Shown here piece after piece: positions 1-6,883 of a stretch of 12,051 nucleotides of DNA; within the stretch, counting starts at the first letter, position 1, and every line of letters begins with the position of its first letter. Source of the DNA: CAZZKJ01 sp964654695 (GTDB lineage Bacteria; Krumholzibacteriota; Krumholzibacteriia; WVZY01); the NCBI GenBank assembly GCA_964654695.1, contig CAZZKJ010000060.1:1-12051 (forward strand), in the 5' to 3' direction. The position numbers were made by a program, and so were the translations under genes. The notes under the pieces were generated by a model. That model was not told where the DNA came from and searched no databases. It saw only the letters and a list, made by a program, of their open reading frames with translations.

Positions 1-2
1 TC

Positions 3-116
3 GTGCTCGTGAAAAACTGCGCGCGAGGGGGCCCCATCGATGCCACCCGCGCTTATTTGGGCAAAGTGCCGCGCGGGAACGCAGTGGAAATTCCGGAAGT
101 AGGAACCTATGTTTAG
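3..116 (+). CDS. C-terminal end of an unidentified protein (5' end outside the window)
   Basis: An open frame enters from the left edge and runs 37 codons to a TAG at 114-116, with the coded end reading VEIPEVGTYV. It looks like protein-coding sequence, with a plausible mix of charged and hydrophobic residues. The TAG overlaps the TAA (113-115) of the convergent glycosyltransferase gene by two bases. About 13 of the 37 codons fall inside a 38-bp palindromic repeat that recurs at the other end of the window, so part of this tail may come from a repeat insertion. No family can be assigned from so short a fragment, and a non-coding reading is possible. Confidence 0.4.
   Translation: MLVKNCARGGPIDATRAYLGKVPRGNAVEIPEVGTYV
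40..77 (+). repeat. 38-bp GC-rich palindromic repeat, copy 1
   Basis: The sequence matches 11995-12032 in the same orientation at 34 of 38 positions; the four differences are at 57-58 and 63-64. The arms CCCGCGC (46-52) and GCGCGGG (71-77) form a 7-bp inverted repeat around an 18-nt loop. In this copy the loop contains a second small dyad, TTTGGGCAAA (56-65). It lies 36 bp beyond the stop of the convergent glycosyltransferase gene and inside the frame of the partial gene at the left edge. It behaves like a dispersed REP-type element. Only two copies are visible, so family status is inferred. Confidence 0.7.
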
Positions 117-2173
117 TGCACGTATTTTTCCAGCCACATTTTGAGCTTTAGCACTTCGGCGTGCCCGGGCGAAATCGCCAGGGCATCTTTTGCGTGGGCG
201 AGCGCCTGCGGGTATCTTTCGATTTCAGAATAGGCCAGCGCCAAATTGAAATGCAGGGCAAACGAGCCGGGGACGAATGCGGATCCCTTGCGCCAAACAC
301 CGATTGCTTTTTCGATTTCTCCCCGGTTTTTATAAATAAATCCCAGGTTTATGTAAGCGCCTGCATTTCGAGGAGAAACGGTTGTGGAACGCAGATATGA
401 TCCGACGGCTTTTTCATCGCGGCCGGCTTTTTCAAAGGCTTTCCCCACGGCAAGCCAGATATCTGGATTTTCTGGTCTGAGTTCCGCGGCTTTCTCCAGC
501 GCAACGGCGGCGTCACCGGTGTCCCCGAGCTGCATAAGCGCTCCCCCCAGATTTCTAAGCATCATGAAGTTATTCGCGCCCTTTGCCAGGCTCTGCTTAA
601 AATAAAAAAGAGCCTTCGTTCTATCGCCCGTTTTCATATAAGAATGTCCTAGCAGGTACGGGTACTCCGCCGAAGACCGATCGAGCTCAACCGCTTTTTG
701 CAGTGATTGGGCACTTGCCCGCGCATCACCGGCGGCAAGCTGGGCCGCGCCGAGTTTGGCGTACTCCTGCGCGGGGTTTTCGAAACGTGACTGCAGGAAT
801 CCCGAATTTGACAATAACAGTACCGGCAGAGCCGCTGCGAGCGGCGCAAAACTCCATAGTCTTTTGCCGCTTGATAATGATAGGGCCGCAAGCGGTATCA
901 GCGCGGGCAGCATCCCCATGCGAAAGCGCGAGCAAATGAAAAACGGAACGAGAGCAAGACCGTACAGCAGCGCCCAGCCGGCAAGCAGTGCGCAGGCATG
1001 CCGGTTTTCCTTGCCTTTGAAACCCAATACGGCTCCCGCCGCAGCCAGCGGAAGCAAGAGACCCCAGGGGAAACCGAACCAGGAAAATTTCCACAGAAGC
1101 AGGTTCAATGGGAACGGCCGGTTTAGATAAAGGCTGCGGTTGTTAGGTGTTTCAAAGCTGTTGAACAGGTAGTAGATTTTTTTTAGGGTGAGTTTAGCCG
1201 CCGCTGCGGGGGAGCTCCGCATCCATGCCAGGCCTTTTCTCATCCAGAATGCGGATACTCTATTCGAGTTTACATTTCTTTTCATTTCCTTGGCGGCTAA
1301 AAGACGCGATCTTTCTACAAAATCCGACCATCCGCCCTGAAGGGTCTCCATTTCGGGGATATCCACGCTTCTGCCTGAAGCCGAGGAGTTATTGCCCGCA
1401 TAAAAGTTTATGCCTCCCTGGCTTGCAATGAAGACGAATGATTTTTCAGCGCGAGCATTCAATATGGTCACAACTGCAGCCGGCAGAAGGGAGAATGCAA
1501 CAGCGCCGATTATGAGTTTTTTTCGGAGGTCCGACCGGTCTCTTGACCGCATCCAGGCATAGACCAGAACCGCCGGCAGCAGAGCGAGCGCAGTCGGCCT
1601 GGTTATCCCCGCAAGCCCGAGAAGCACGGAGCCGGCCAGGAAGCTTCCCGGTGTTTTATGGGAGAGCAAAAAGAAAAGGGCCCAGGATAGCAGCGCCAAC
1701 AGCAGGCTCGGAATAAGTATCTCGCCGTCAAAAAAAATCATGGGTCCGTATGCTGAGGCCGTTATTCCCGCCCAAAAGGCCGTTTTTTTGCCGCCCAGAC
1801 AAAAGCCGCTTCCTGTTATCGCCGCCGCGGTCCCGGCCCCCAAAACCGCCTGGACCATCCTTGCGGCCGCCGGAATGTGAGAGAACACCGTATATATGAC
1901 CGATAGAAAAAACGGATAGAAAGGAGCTCGAAAAAACGCGCGGCCATCCATGTCCCAGCCGCTCCCGGCCCATCTTGCCGCCCATTCGTCGTGCCACTGC
2001 GCATCGACTATGAGCGAGCTAAAAAAAGGAGACCGATAAAAAAATGCAATGTAAATCAGTCTTACCGCGAGAGCCAGGAGAAAAATCCGCAGCATTACGG
2101 CGCCGGGGGAGTCCGGTATGAATCGGAGGGCGTTTCTTGAAGCGCGATTAAGGTTCGATACTTTCTCTTGCAT
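113..2173 (-). CDS. GT39-like polytopic membrane glycosyltransferase with C-terminal TPR array
   Basis: This 686-residue protein has two parts. Residues about 25-460 are a polytopic membrane domain of the ArnT/PMT_2 (GT39) type. It has an acidic first periplasmic loop (D57, with D62-E63 just after, the position of the metal/sugar-donor acidic motif in this fold), the GGINFYAGNN segment at 253-261 and the SRFRMGMLP segment at 415-423, both recurrent in bacterial GT39-like proteins. Such enzymes move a sugar from a polyprenyl-phosphate donor to an acceptor on the outer face of the inner membrane; the substrate here is unknown. Residues about 468-672 hold six TPR units of about 34 residues, probably a protein-docking platform. 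The TAA stop overlaps the TAG of the convergent partial gene. ATG 2173 has a poor ribosome site, so a later start such as Met27 is possible. An extended -10 lies upstream. Confidence 0.85.
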   Translation of the reverse strand: MQEKVSNLNRASRNALRFIPDSPGAVMLRIFLLALAVRLIYIAFFYRSPFFSSLIVDAQWHDEWAARWAGSGWDMDGRAFFRAPFYPFFLSVIYTVFSHIPAAARMVQAVLGAGTAAAITGSGFCLGGKKTAFWAGITASAYGPMIFFDGEILIPSLLLALLSWALFFLLSHKTPGSFLAGSVLLGLAGITRPTALALLPAVLVYAWMRSRDRSDLRKKLIIGAVAFSLLPAAVVTILNARAEKSFVFIASQGGINFYAGNNSSASGRSVDIPEMETLQGGWSDFVERSRLLAAKEMKRNVNSNRVSAFWMRKGLAWMRSSPAAAAKLTLKKIYYLFNSFETPNNRSLYLNRPFPLNLLLWKFSWFGFPWGLLLPLAAAGAVLGFKGKENRHACALLAGWALLYGLALVPFFICSRFRMGMLPALIPLAALSLSSGKRLWSFAPLAAALPVLLLSNSGFLQSRFENPAQEYAKLGAAQLAAGDARASAQSLQKAVELDRSSAEYPYLLGHSYMKTGDRTKALFYFKQSLAKGANNFMMLRNLGGALMQLGDTGDAAVALEKAAELRPENPDIWLAVGKAFEKAGRDEKAVGSYLRSTTVSPRNAGAYINLGFIYKNRGEIEKAIGVWRKGSAFVPGSFALHFNLALAYSEIERYPQALAHAKDALAISPGHAEVLKLKMWLEKYVH

Positions 2174-2212
2174 GATCGCAATCTGTTCAGGGTAGTATAT
2201 TTCGCAGGTTGA

Positions 2213-2221
2213 ATTTTAACA
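2213..2221 (-). promoter_or_regulatory. Candidate extended -10 promoter for the GT39-TPR gene
   Basis: Read on the minus strand, the AT-rich divergent region contains TGTTAAAAT, an extended -10 (TGn followed by TAAAAT) about 40 bp before the start codon at 2173. The -35 region is poor (TTTCAA about 16 bp further up). The match is by eye only. Confidence 0.35.
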
Positions 2222-2270
2222 TATTTTTGTAATGTTGAAACTTATTTATAAACGATATGTAGTAAACTAA

Positions 2271-2276
2271 TATAAT
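2271..2276 (+). promoter_or_regulatory. Candidate -10 element for the propeller-DUF502 pair
   Basis: A perfect TATAAT lies 35 bp before the start at 2312, in an AT-rich region shared with the divergent glycosyltransferase gene. No good -35 hexamer sits at 16-18 bp; the nearest candidate is TTATAA at 2246. Transcription would begin near 2283. Confidence 0.35.
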
Positions 2277-2300
2277 GACTGTAATATCAAAACATGAAAG

Positions 2301-2306
2301 AGGAGG
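2301..2306 (+). promoter_or_regulatory. Strong Shine-Dalgarno AGGAGG fixing the propeller start at 2312
   Basis: AGGAGG ends 5 nt before ATG 2312. An earlier in-frame ATG at 2294 would place this site inside the coding region and has no ribosome site of its own, so 2312 is preferred. Confidence 0.8.
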
Positions 2307-2311
2307 TTTAT

Positions 2312-3616
2312 ATGCACTTATTATCGCTGCATAAAAATTGCTCGGCGCCTGGACGCGCCGCCGCCGGTATGATATGCGTGGTAATTATTACCATACTATT
2401 CAACACTCGCGTTTCGGAAGCCGGGAGTTGGCAGGGAAAGGAAGAAAACAAAGACGGGATTACTCATGTAATGAATCCCTCGGAACCGTACAATGGTTCA
2501 TTTAAAGCAGCGCCCAAGCTACTGTGGAAAATTTCCGGTGACGAAGATGAATTCATATTGGGCATTATCACGCAGATTCAAATTGATAATAACGGAAATG
2601 TCTACCTTCTGGATTATCAACTTAACGATATCAAGGTGCTTTCACCGTCCGGTGGGTTCTTGCGGTCTATCGGTAGAGAAGGCGAAGGGCCGGGCGAATT
2701 TCGGCGGGCCAGCGGTATGTTTATTACGCCCGGCGGAAACATAGCGGTCGTTCAAGCAATGCCGGGAAAGATCATCCTTCTTACACCCGAAGGAGAACCG
2801 GCCGGCAATATGAATGTGCCTCAGGCTGAAGACAGGGGTATGCAGATGTTTGCTTCGGGATCGATTGCTGGCGATCATATCGTTTTGGCGGTGCAGCGAT
2901 TCAAGAGAGGCGAAGCTTCTTTCGATGTCATCTCATCGCTGATAGGTATAAATGATAAGGGCGAGAGCATCGCTGAGTACGTGAAGCAGCAGCGCTCGCG
3001 GGACATGGCCAAAATGGTTTTCGATGAAAAAACTTCCAGCATAAGTTCGTTGGTATGGACGGCTTTCGGCGACGGCCGCGTAGCGGCCAGCGATGATTTT
3101 GATGCTTTTAAAATAAAAGTCTGGGCACCGAATGGGGAAATTGAGAAAATCATAGAAGAAAATTACACACACAGGCAGCGAAGCCCCGAAGAAATAGAAC
3201 TGTTCAAGCCGCGGGTGAGGATCAGAAGCAGCAACAGGCAGATAAAGACCGAAGTGCACGCCAGCAAGACCGACCGGGACATCGTGAGAATCTTTCCTAT
3301 GGGTGACGGTGGGTTTTGGGTCCTGTCGAGCAAGGGAGCTTTTGATGCCCAAAGCACCGAGATTGGAGCTTTCGATATTTTTAGTAAGGACGGCAGGCTG
3401 GTCAGCCGCGTGACAATCGAAGGCTCCGGAAATTTCAGGCAGGACGGGTATCATATAGTAAAGGACAGGCTTTACGTGGTAAAGGGTATGCGTTCAGCAC
3501 GCATGGCCATGGCAGGAATGGGGGAATCTAATGAAGAAGAAAAAGAAACGGAGCCCATGAGCGTATTGTGCTATGATTTGGAACCGGTTTTTGATGCAAT
3601 TAAACTGAAGGATTGA
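2312..3616 (+). CDS. Exported 6-bladed beta-propeller (NHL-like) protein
   Basis: The product has 434 residues from ATG 2312, which follows a consensus AGGAGG. The N-terminus is a signal peptide: a basic region, a hydrophobic stretch (AAAGMICVVIITILF) and a probable cleavage after VSEA. The mature protein has propeller-blade signatures of the type seen in NHL and '6-bladed beta-propeller' families. One is DNNGNVYLLDYQLNDIKV followed by GGFLRSIGREGEGPGEF; the GxGPGEF turn is typical of the group. Later blades include GDGRVAASD and GDGGFWVLSSKG. Such proteins act as exported binding or scaffold domains, and no catalytic motif is evident. A highly charged stretch (NEEEKETE) lies near the C-terminus. 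The DUF502 gene starts 4 nt after the stop, so the two are almost certainly co-transcribed. Ligand and partner are unknown. Confidence 0.8.
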   Translation: MHLLSLHKNCSAPGRAAAGMICVVIITILFNTRVSEAGSWQGKEENKDGITHVMNPSEPYNGSFKAAPKLLWKISGDEDEFILGIITQIQIDNNGNVYLLDYQLNDIKVLSPSGGFLRSIGREGEGPGEFRRASGMFITPGGNIAVVQAMPGKIILLTPEGEPAGNMNVPQAEDRGMQMFASGSIAGDHIVLAVQRFKRGEASFDVISSLIGINDKGESIAEYVKQQRSRDMAKMVFDEKTSSISSLVWTAFGDGRVAASDDFDAFKIKVWAPNGEIEKIIEENYTHRQRSPEEIELFKPRVRIRSSNRQIKTEVHASKTDRDIVRIFPMGDGGFWVLSSKGAFDAQSTEIGAFDIFSKDGRLVSRVTIEGSGNFRQDGYHIVKDRLYVVKGMRSARMAMAGMGESNEEEKETEPMSVLCYDLEPVFDAIKLKD

Positions 3617-3620
3617 AATA

Positions 3621-4298
3621 ATGGCAGATAATCCAGGATCTTCTTTCGCCGTTCGCGCCAGGCGATATGTTCTCAGGGGGCTTCTTACCATCATCCCCAT
3701 TTGGGTAACCTGGCTTGCGTTCAAGTTTTTATTCGGACTTATGAGCAACGCGGGCGGACCGGTTGTTAAATGGCTGTCGGAAGTTCTGCTGCCTCATTCT
3801 CCGCGGTTGGCGGGATGGCTGGCCGATCCGAAGCTGCAATCAGCGACCGCCGTTATCATGATTTTTGCTGCGCTCTATCTGCTGGGGTGGATAGCCACCA
3901 AAGTTATCGGCCGCAGGTTGATAGCTTTTTTCGACTCGATTATAAACAGGATTCCGATTGTTAAAGCAATTTACGGATCGGTAAAAAAGTTTTTGTCGGC
4001 CATGCAGAAAAAACCTGATGGTGTGCAAAGAGTAGTGCTGATTGATTTTCCCTCGCCCGAGATGAAAACCGTGGGGCTGGTTACGCGAACCCTGGTGGAC
4101 GAAGACTCGGGACGCGAACTGGCTGCGGTTTATGTGCCGACGACCCCCAATCCGACGTCGGGATACCTGGAAATAGTTCCCCTCGATAAAGTCATATCGA
4201 CCAATTGGAGCATGGACGAGGCGATGACTTTCATAGTATCGGGAGGAGCCGTTGCGCCGGATACTATGAATTATGATAAGAGCGCGAAGAAAGAATGA
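3621..4298 (+). CDS. DUF502 family inner-membrane protein
   Basis: This 225-residue protein matches DUF502 (PF04367) in length and layout. There are two membrane segments, at about residues 18-41 (RGLLTIIPIWVTWLAFKFLF) and 74-93 (AVIMIFAALYLLGWIATKV). A soluble domain follows, with conserved sections NRIPIVKAIYGSVKKF, VVLIDFPSP, VGLVTRT, and VPTTPNPTSGYL, the most diagnostic motif. The family is widespread in bacteria and of unknown biochemical role. The ATG lies 4 nt after the propeller stop, with an AAGGAT ribosome site inside the end of that gene, so the pair is translationally close. A terminator-like hairpin follows 11 nt after the stop. Confidence 0.9.
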   Translation: MADNPGSSFAVRARRYVLRGLLTIIPIWVTWLAFKFLFGLMSNAGGPVVKWLSEVLLPHSPRLAGWLADPKLQSATAVIMIFAALYLLGWIATKVIGRRLIAFFDSIINRIPIVKAIYGSVKKFLSAMQKKPDGVQRVVLIDFPSPEMKTVGLVTRTLVDEDSGRELAAVYVPTTPNPTSGYLEIVPLDKVISTNWSMDEAMTFIVSGGAVAPDTMNYDKSAKKE

Positions 4299-4309
4299 AA
4301 ACCTCCTGC

Positions 4310-4327
4310 AAAAGCGCCACCGCTTTT
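4310..4327 (+). terminator. Hairpin terminator after the DUF502 gene
   Basis: AAAAGCG (4310-4316) and CGCTTTT (4321-4327) form a perfect 7-bp inverted repeat around the loop CCAC. The downstream strand ends in TTTT and continues into CTTGGGCTTTATTTT. Because the arms end in A4/T4, it could work in both directions and also stop thrC transcripts from the minus strand. Confidence 0.55.
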
Positions 4328-4357
4328 CTTGGGCTTTATTTTGCTAATCCCCAGGCC

Positions 4358-4369
4358 GGTTTTCGAACC
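4358..4369. other. Small GGTT-TTCG-AACC hairpin between convergent genes
   Basis: GGTT and AACC flank a TTCG tetraloop, about 38 bp past the thrC stop. No uridine tract follows directly on either strand. It may help mRNA 3'-end stability for thrC or DUF502, or be chance. Confidence 0.25.
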
Positions 4370-4406
4370 CGCTAATTTCTTTATCCATTGGCGGTCTCTT
4401 GCACAC

Positions 4407-5573
4407 TTAAGCATACAGGTGATAGTATTTGTGGCCGCCCCCCGTCACGAAGAGAACTACTTTTTCGCCGCCTTCGATCCATCCGCGCTGTCTCAATTTC
4501 TGGAAAGCGGCGAGCGCCGCACCGCCTTCGGGACTGGTGAAAATGCCCTGCGCGAGTGATATGAGTCTCGAGCCCGTCATTATTTCGGCATCCGATACTG
4601 CCACTGCCGTTCCACCGCTTTCCCGCAGGGCGCTCAAAATCAAAAAATCACCGACCGCAGAGGGCACACGCAGGCCGTCGGCCAGGGTTTTTGCGTTGTG
4701 CCACGGTTCGGCGAATTTCCCTCCGTTTTCAAAGGCTTTGACTATCGGTGCGCAGCCGTCCGACTGCACCGACACCATTCGCGGGCGTTGGGAACCTATC
4801 CACCCCAGCGCTTCCATTTCGGAAAAAGCTTTCCACATCCCGATAAGACCGGTGCCGCCGCCGGTGGGATAAATAATCACGTCGGGCAGCTCCCAGTTAA
4901 AATCTTCCGCGAGTTCGTATCCTATGGTTTTTTTGCCTTCGAGGCGGTACGGTTCCTTCAAAGTTGACATATCGTAGCGATCGGTCCCGGCCGCTTCCGC
5001 GGCGGCTTTCTTGCCGCAGTCCGAGATCAAGCCGTCCACGAGGGTTACCGATGCGCCCAAAGCCCTGCACTCAGTGATGAAAGGGACGGGAACGTCTTTG
5101 GGCATGAAAACGTGCGCGCGCATTCCGGCGGCCGCCGCGTACGCGCTCATTGCGCCCGCCGCGTTTCCCGCCGATGGAATCGACAGATCAATTGCGCCGA
5201 GCTCTGCGGCCTTCGAAACGGCTGCGCAAAGACCGCGTGCCTTGAATGATCCTGTGGGATTGACGCTTTCATCTTTTATATACAGATTCTCAAAGTCGAG
5301 AGACGCGGCTAAGCGTGACGGGTAATTGAGCGGAGTGCAGCCTTCTCCCAATGTCAATCTGTGCCTGGACGAACGCACGGGCATGAGTTCATGGAATCTC
5401 CATATGTTATTCCGCCGCCGGGAGACAGATTCGATATCAACCGCAAGTCTCGCGGCATCCAGATCATAGCGCGCCAAAAACGGTTTGGAACACTTAGGGC
5501 AGAGACCGCGGATGCAGTCCGGATCGAATGTCTCGCCGCACATGCCGCATTCCAGATGGGACAGGTAGTTCAT
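4407..5573 (-). CDS. thrC: Threonine synthase
   Basis: The 388-residue product is a fold-type II PLP enzyme that turns O-phospho-L-homoserine into threonine and phosphate in the cytoplasm. The catalytic lysine is K111 in the motif NPTGSFKARG, where it forms the Schiff base. SAGNAAG (134-140) and the phosphate-binding glycine loop TGGGTG (237-242) follow in the usual order. The N-terminus carries a zinc-ribbon-like set of cysteines (C9, C12, C25, C28), as in many archaeal-type and bacterial threonine synthases. The C-terminal TGGGHK replaces the more usual TGxGLK. ATG 5573 is supported by GGGAG 6 nt upstream (5580-5584). No other threonine gene is adjacent, and no leader-peptide attenuator is evident. 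A related PLP lyase is possible but less likely. Confidence 0.88.
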   Translation of the reverse strand: MNYLSHLECGMCGETFDPDCIRGLCPKCSKPFLARYDLDAARLAVDIESVSRRRNNIWRFHELMPVRSSRHRLTLGEGCTPLNYPSRLAASLDFENLYIKDESVNPTGSFKARGLCAAVSKAAELGAIDLSIPSAGNAAGAMSAYAAAAGMRAHVFMPKDVPVPFITECRALGASVTLVDGLISDCGKKAAAEAAGTDRYDMSTLKEPYRLEGKKTIGYELAEDFNWELPDVIIYPTGGGTGLIGMWKAFSEMEALGWIGSQRPRMVSVQSDGCAPIVKAFENGGKFAEPWHNAKTLADGLRVPSAVGDFLILSALRESGGTAVAVSDAEIMTGSRLISLAQGIFTSPEGGAALAAFQKLRQRGWIEGGEKVVLFVTGGGHKYYHLYA

Positions 5574-5587
5574 TGTTTACTCCCATG

Positions 5588-5606
5588 ATTATAACCGGGT
5601 TATAAT
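5588..5606. promoter_or_regulatory. 19-bp perfect palindrome ATTATAAC-CGG-GTTATAAT before thrC
   Basis: The two 8-bp arms are exact reverse complements around CGG. The site lies 15 bp upstream of the thrC start and overlaps -10-like TATAAC/TATAAT hexamers on both strands, so it could be an operator, a promoter or both. A related ATTATAAT, itself self-complementary, lies at 5637-5644, centred about 43 bp away; another copy is at 9668-9675. The divergent arrangement means that a bound protein could affect both thrC and the selenoprotein gene. No regulator can be named. Confidence 0.4.
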
Positions 5607-5768
5607 TAAGATGCAGAAATTGGGCGGTTATTATGGATTATAATTGCAAGAAGAGCTATTTTACAAAGCAATTCTCCGGAAATTTTTGTACAATATGATA
5701 TCCGTGATCCGGACGTCGGCGTGCCGCCAATGATTTGCTCGAGGCCGCAATACCGAAAAACCCCCCGG

Positions 5769-5775
5769 AAAGGGG
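5769..5775 (+). promoter_or_regulatory. Shine-Dalgarno AAAGGGG fixing the DUF3179 start at 5783
   Basis: AAAGGGG lies 7 nt before ATG 5783. The GGGG can pair with CCCC just upstream (within 5761-5766), so the ribosome site may be partly masked in a short hairpin. An in-frame TTG at 5735 gives a longer N-terminus without a ribosome site or a better signal peptide, and is rejected. Confidence 0.6.
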
Positions 5776-5782
5776 CGCCGTA

Positions 5783-6847
5783 ATGAGAAAAAAGGGTATA
5801 TCGAACGTATTGAAGCGATCCGCCGGATTGGCAGCGGCGGGCCTGCTGCTTTTGTCGGTTTTTTCGCCGGTTTATTCCCAACGTCCCAAGCCCGTTGCAC
5901 ATGGTGTTTTTGACGGCGATACTATGTATACGGTTCTTCCTCCGAATGCGATCCCGGCCATAAAAAATCCGTCCTTTGTCAGCGGGAAAAAGGCCGATTC
6001 ACAGATGTCGCCGGAAGAACCGGTTCTTGGTATTTTTATGAGTGGAGAAGCAAAGGCCTATTCTCTGTGGCAGCTCGATGCGCACGAGATCGTCGACGAT
6101 GAAATAGCAGACACTCCTATTGCGGCCACATGGTGACCGCTCTGCCATACGGGCGTGGTTCACGTCCGCAGACTCGAGGATGCCACATATACTTTGATAG
6201 TATCAGGCAAGCTCTGGAGAAACAGCATGATCATGGAGGATGAGGAAACGCAGAGCCTTTGGAGCCATATAACCGGGGAAGCGCTCGAAGGTAAGCTCAA
6301 AGGCAGGCGTCTTGCCATGCTGCCGGCGGTACAAACCACATGGGCGCTCTGGTTCGAGGAGCATCCTGATACCAAAGTGCTGGTAAAGCAAAAAGAAATC
6401 CGTAGTTCTCGTTATGAAAGCTATTTCGCCGACCCCGATCGTACCGGCATATTCCGGTCGACGTGGCTTAGAGATCGCATGCCGGGCAAAAGCATCGTAC
6501 TTGGATTGAACGATGGCCCGCACGCCCTGGCGGTGACGGAGAAGAAAATGAATGATGCCGGAGTTGTCAATACGACTGTCGGCGAAAAACCGGTCGTTGT
6601 GGCTCTTCTCGGAGATGGGGGCGTACACGCTTATCTGTCGAACGCGAAAAACAGGATACTGCATTTTGCAAGGTTGGACAAAGGACGGGAAATGCAGGAT
6701 AGGGAAACAAATTCTATCTGGGATCCCGGTACGGGGCAGTGCATTAAGGGAGAGCTCGAAGGAATCTTCCTCGAAGAAATAATCGTCTGGCGCGCTTATT
6801 GGTTCGCCTGGAGCGGATTCTATCCCAATACAATCGTTGTCGACTGA
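5783..6847 (+). CDS. Exported DUF3179 protein with in-frame UGA read as selenocysteine (Sec118)
   Basis: The frame encodes 354 residues if the TGA at 6134-6136 is decoded as selenocysteine. Residues 1-33 form a signal peptide (basic start, AAAGLLLLSVF core, probable cleavage after VYS), so the mature protein should be periplasmic or surface-exposed. The TGA falls at the first Cys of the DUF3179 motif, TPVxxTWCPLC-like, here PIAATW-U-PLCHTGVV, giving a UxxC pair (U118, C121). Downstream sequence in the same frame is typical of the family: VSGKLWRNSMIMEDEETQSLW, ITGEALEGKLKG, and TTWALWFEEHPDTKVL. A second, weaker copy of the unit occupies about 236-353 and lacks U and the CxxC. A SECIS-like hairpin follows the TGA. 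The function of DUF3179 is unknown; a thiol or selenol redox role is inferred. Alternatives are a nonsense mutation or sequencing error. The lipoprotein gene 36 nt downstream is probably co-transcribed. Confidence 0.85.
6134..6172 (+). promoter_or_regulatory. Sec UGA codon and candidate bacterial SECIS element
   Basis: The UGA (6134-6136) is followed by a bulged stem-loop. The lower stem TCTGC (6141-6145) pairs with GCAGA (6168-6172). Five unpaired nucleotides, CATAC (6146-6150), bulge on the 5' side. The upper stem GGGCGTG (6151-6157) pairs with CACGTCC (6161-6167), including one G-U pair, and closes on the loop GTT. The apex begins 21 nt after the UGA, compared with 18 nt in E. coli fdhF. 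A G heads the apical loop, as SelB-binding bacterial SECIS loops usually require. The fold was made by eye, without energy calculation. Confidence 0.7.
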
Positions 6848-6883
6848 GCCGAATAGAGATTCCAGCAATCAGGGGGGTAAAAT

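Noticed and set aside
2294..2311. ATG 2294 as the propeller start
   Set aside because: AGGAGG lies between it and ATG 2312; the later start has ideal spacing and a normal signal peptide.
3614..4298. Selenocysteine at other TGA ends in the window (propeller, DUF502, M14, LVIVD, CDGSH genes)
   Set aside because: Downstream frames soon stop or look non-coding, none lies in a Cys motif, and the protein lengths are already normal.
4353..4375. tRNA T-arm-like GGTTTTCGAACCC
   Set aside because: No acceptor, D or anticodon arms can be folded around it and the T-stem pairing fails; only a short TTCG hairpin remains.
6155..6847. Separate gene starting at GTG 6155
   Set aside because: It is in the same frame as the upstream half, has no ribosome site, and would lack the signal peptide and the PLC motif that lies directly before it; it is the second part of the Sec-containing DUF3179 gene.
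5783..6847. DUF3179 gene as a pseudogene with a nonsense mutation
   Set aside because: There is a single TGA exactly at a conserved redox Cys, a SECIS-like hairpin follows, and the rest of the frame is undamaged. Not excluded until selenium genes are found, but less likely.
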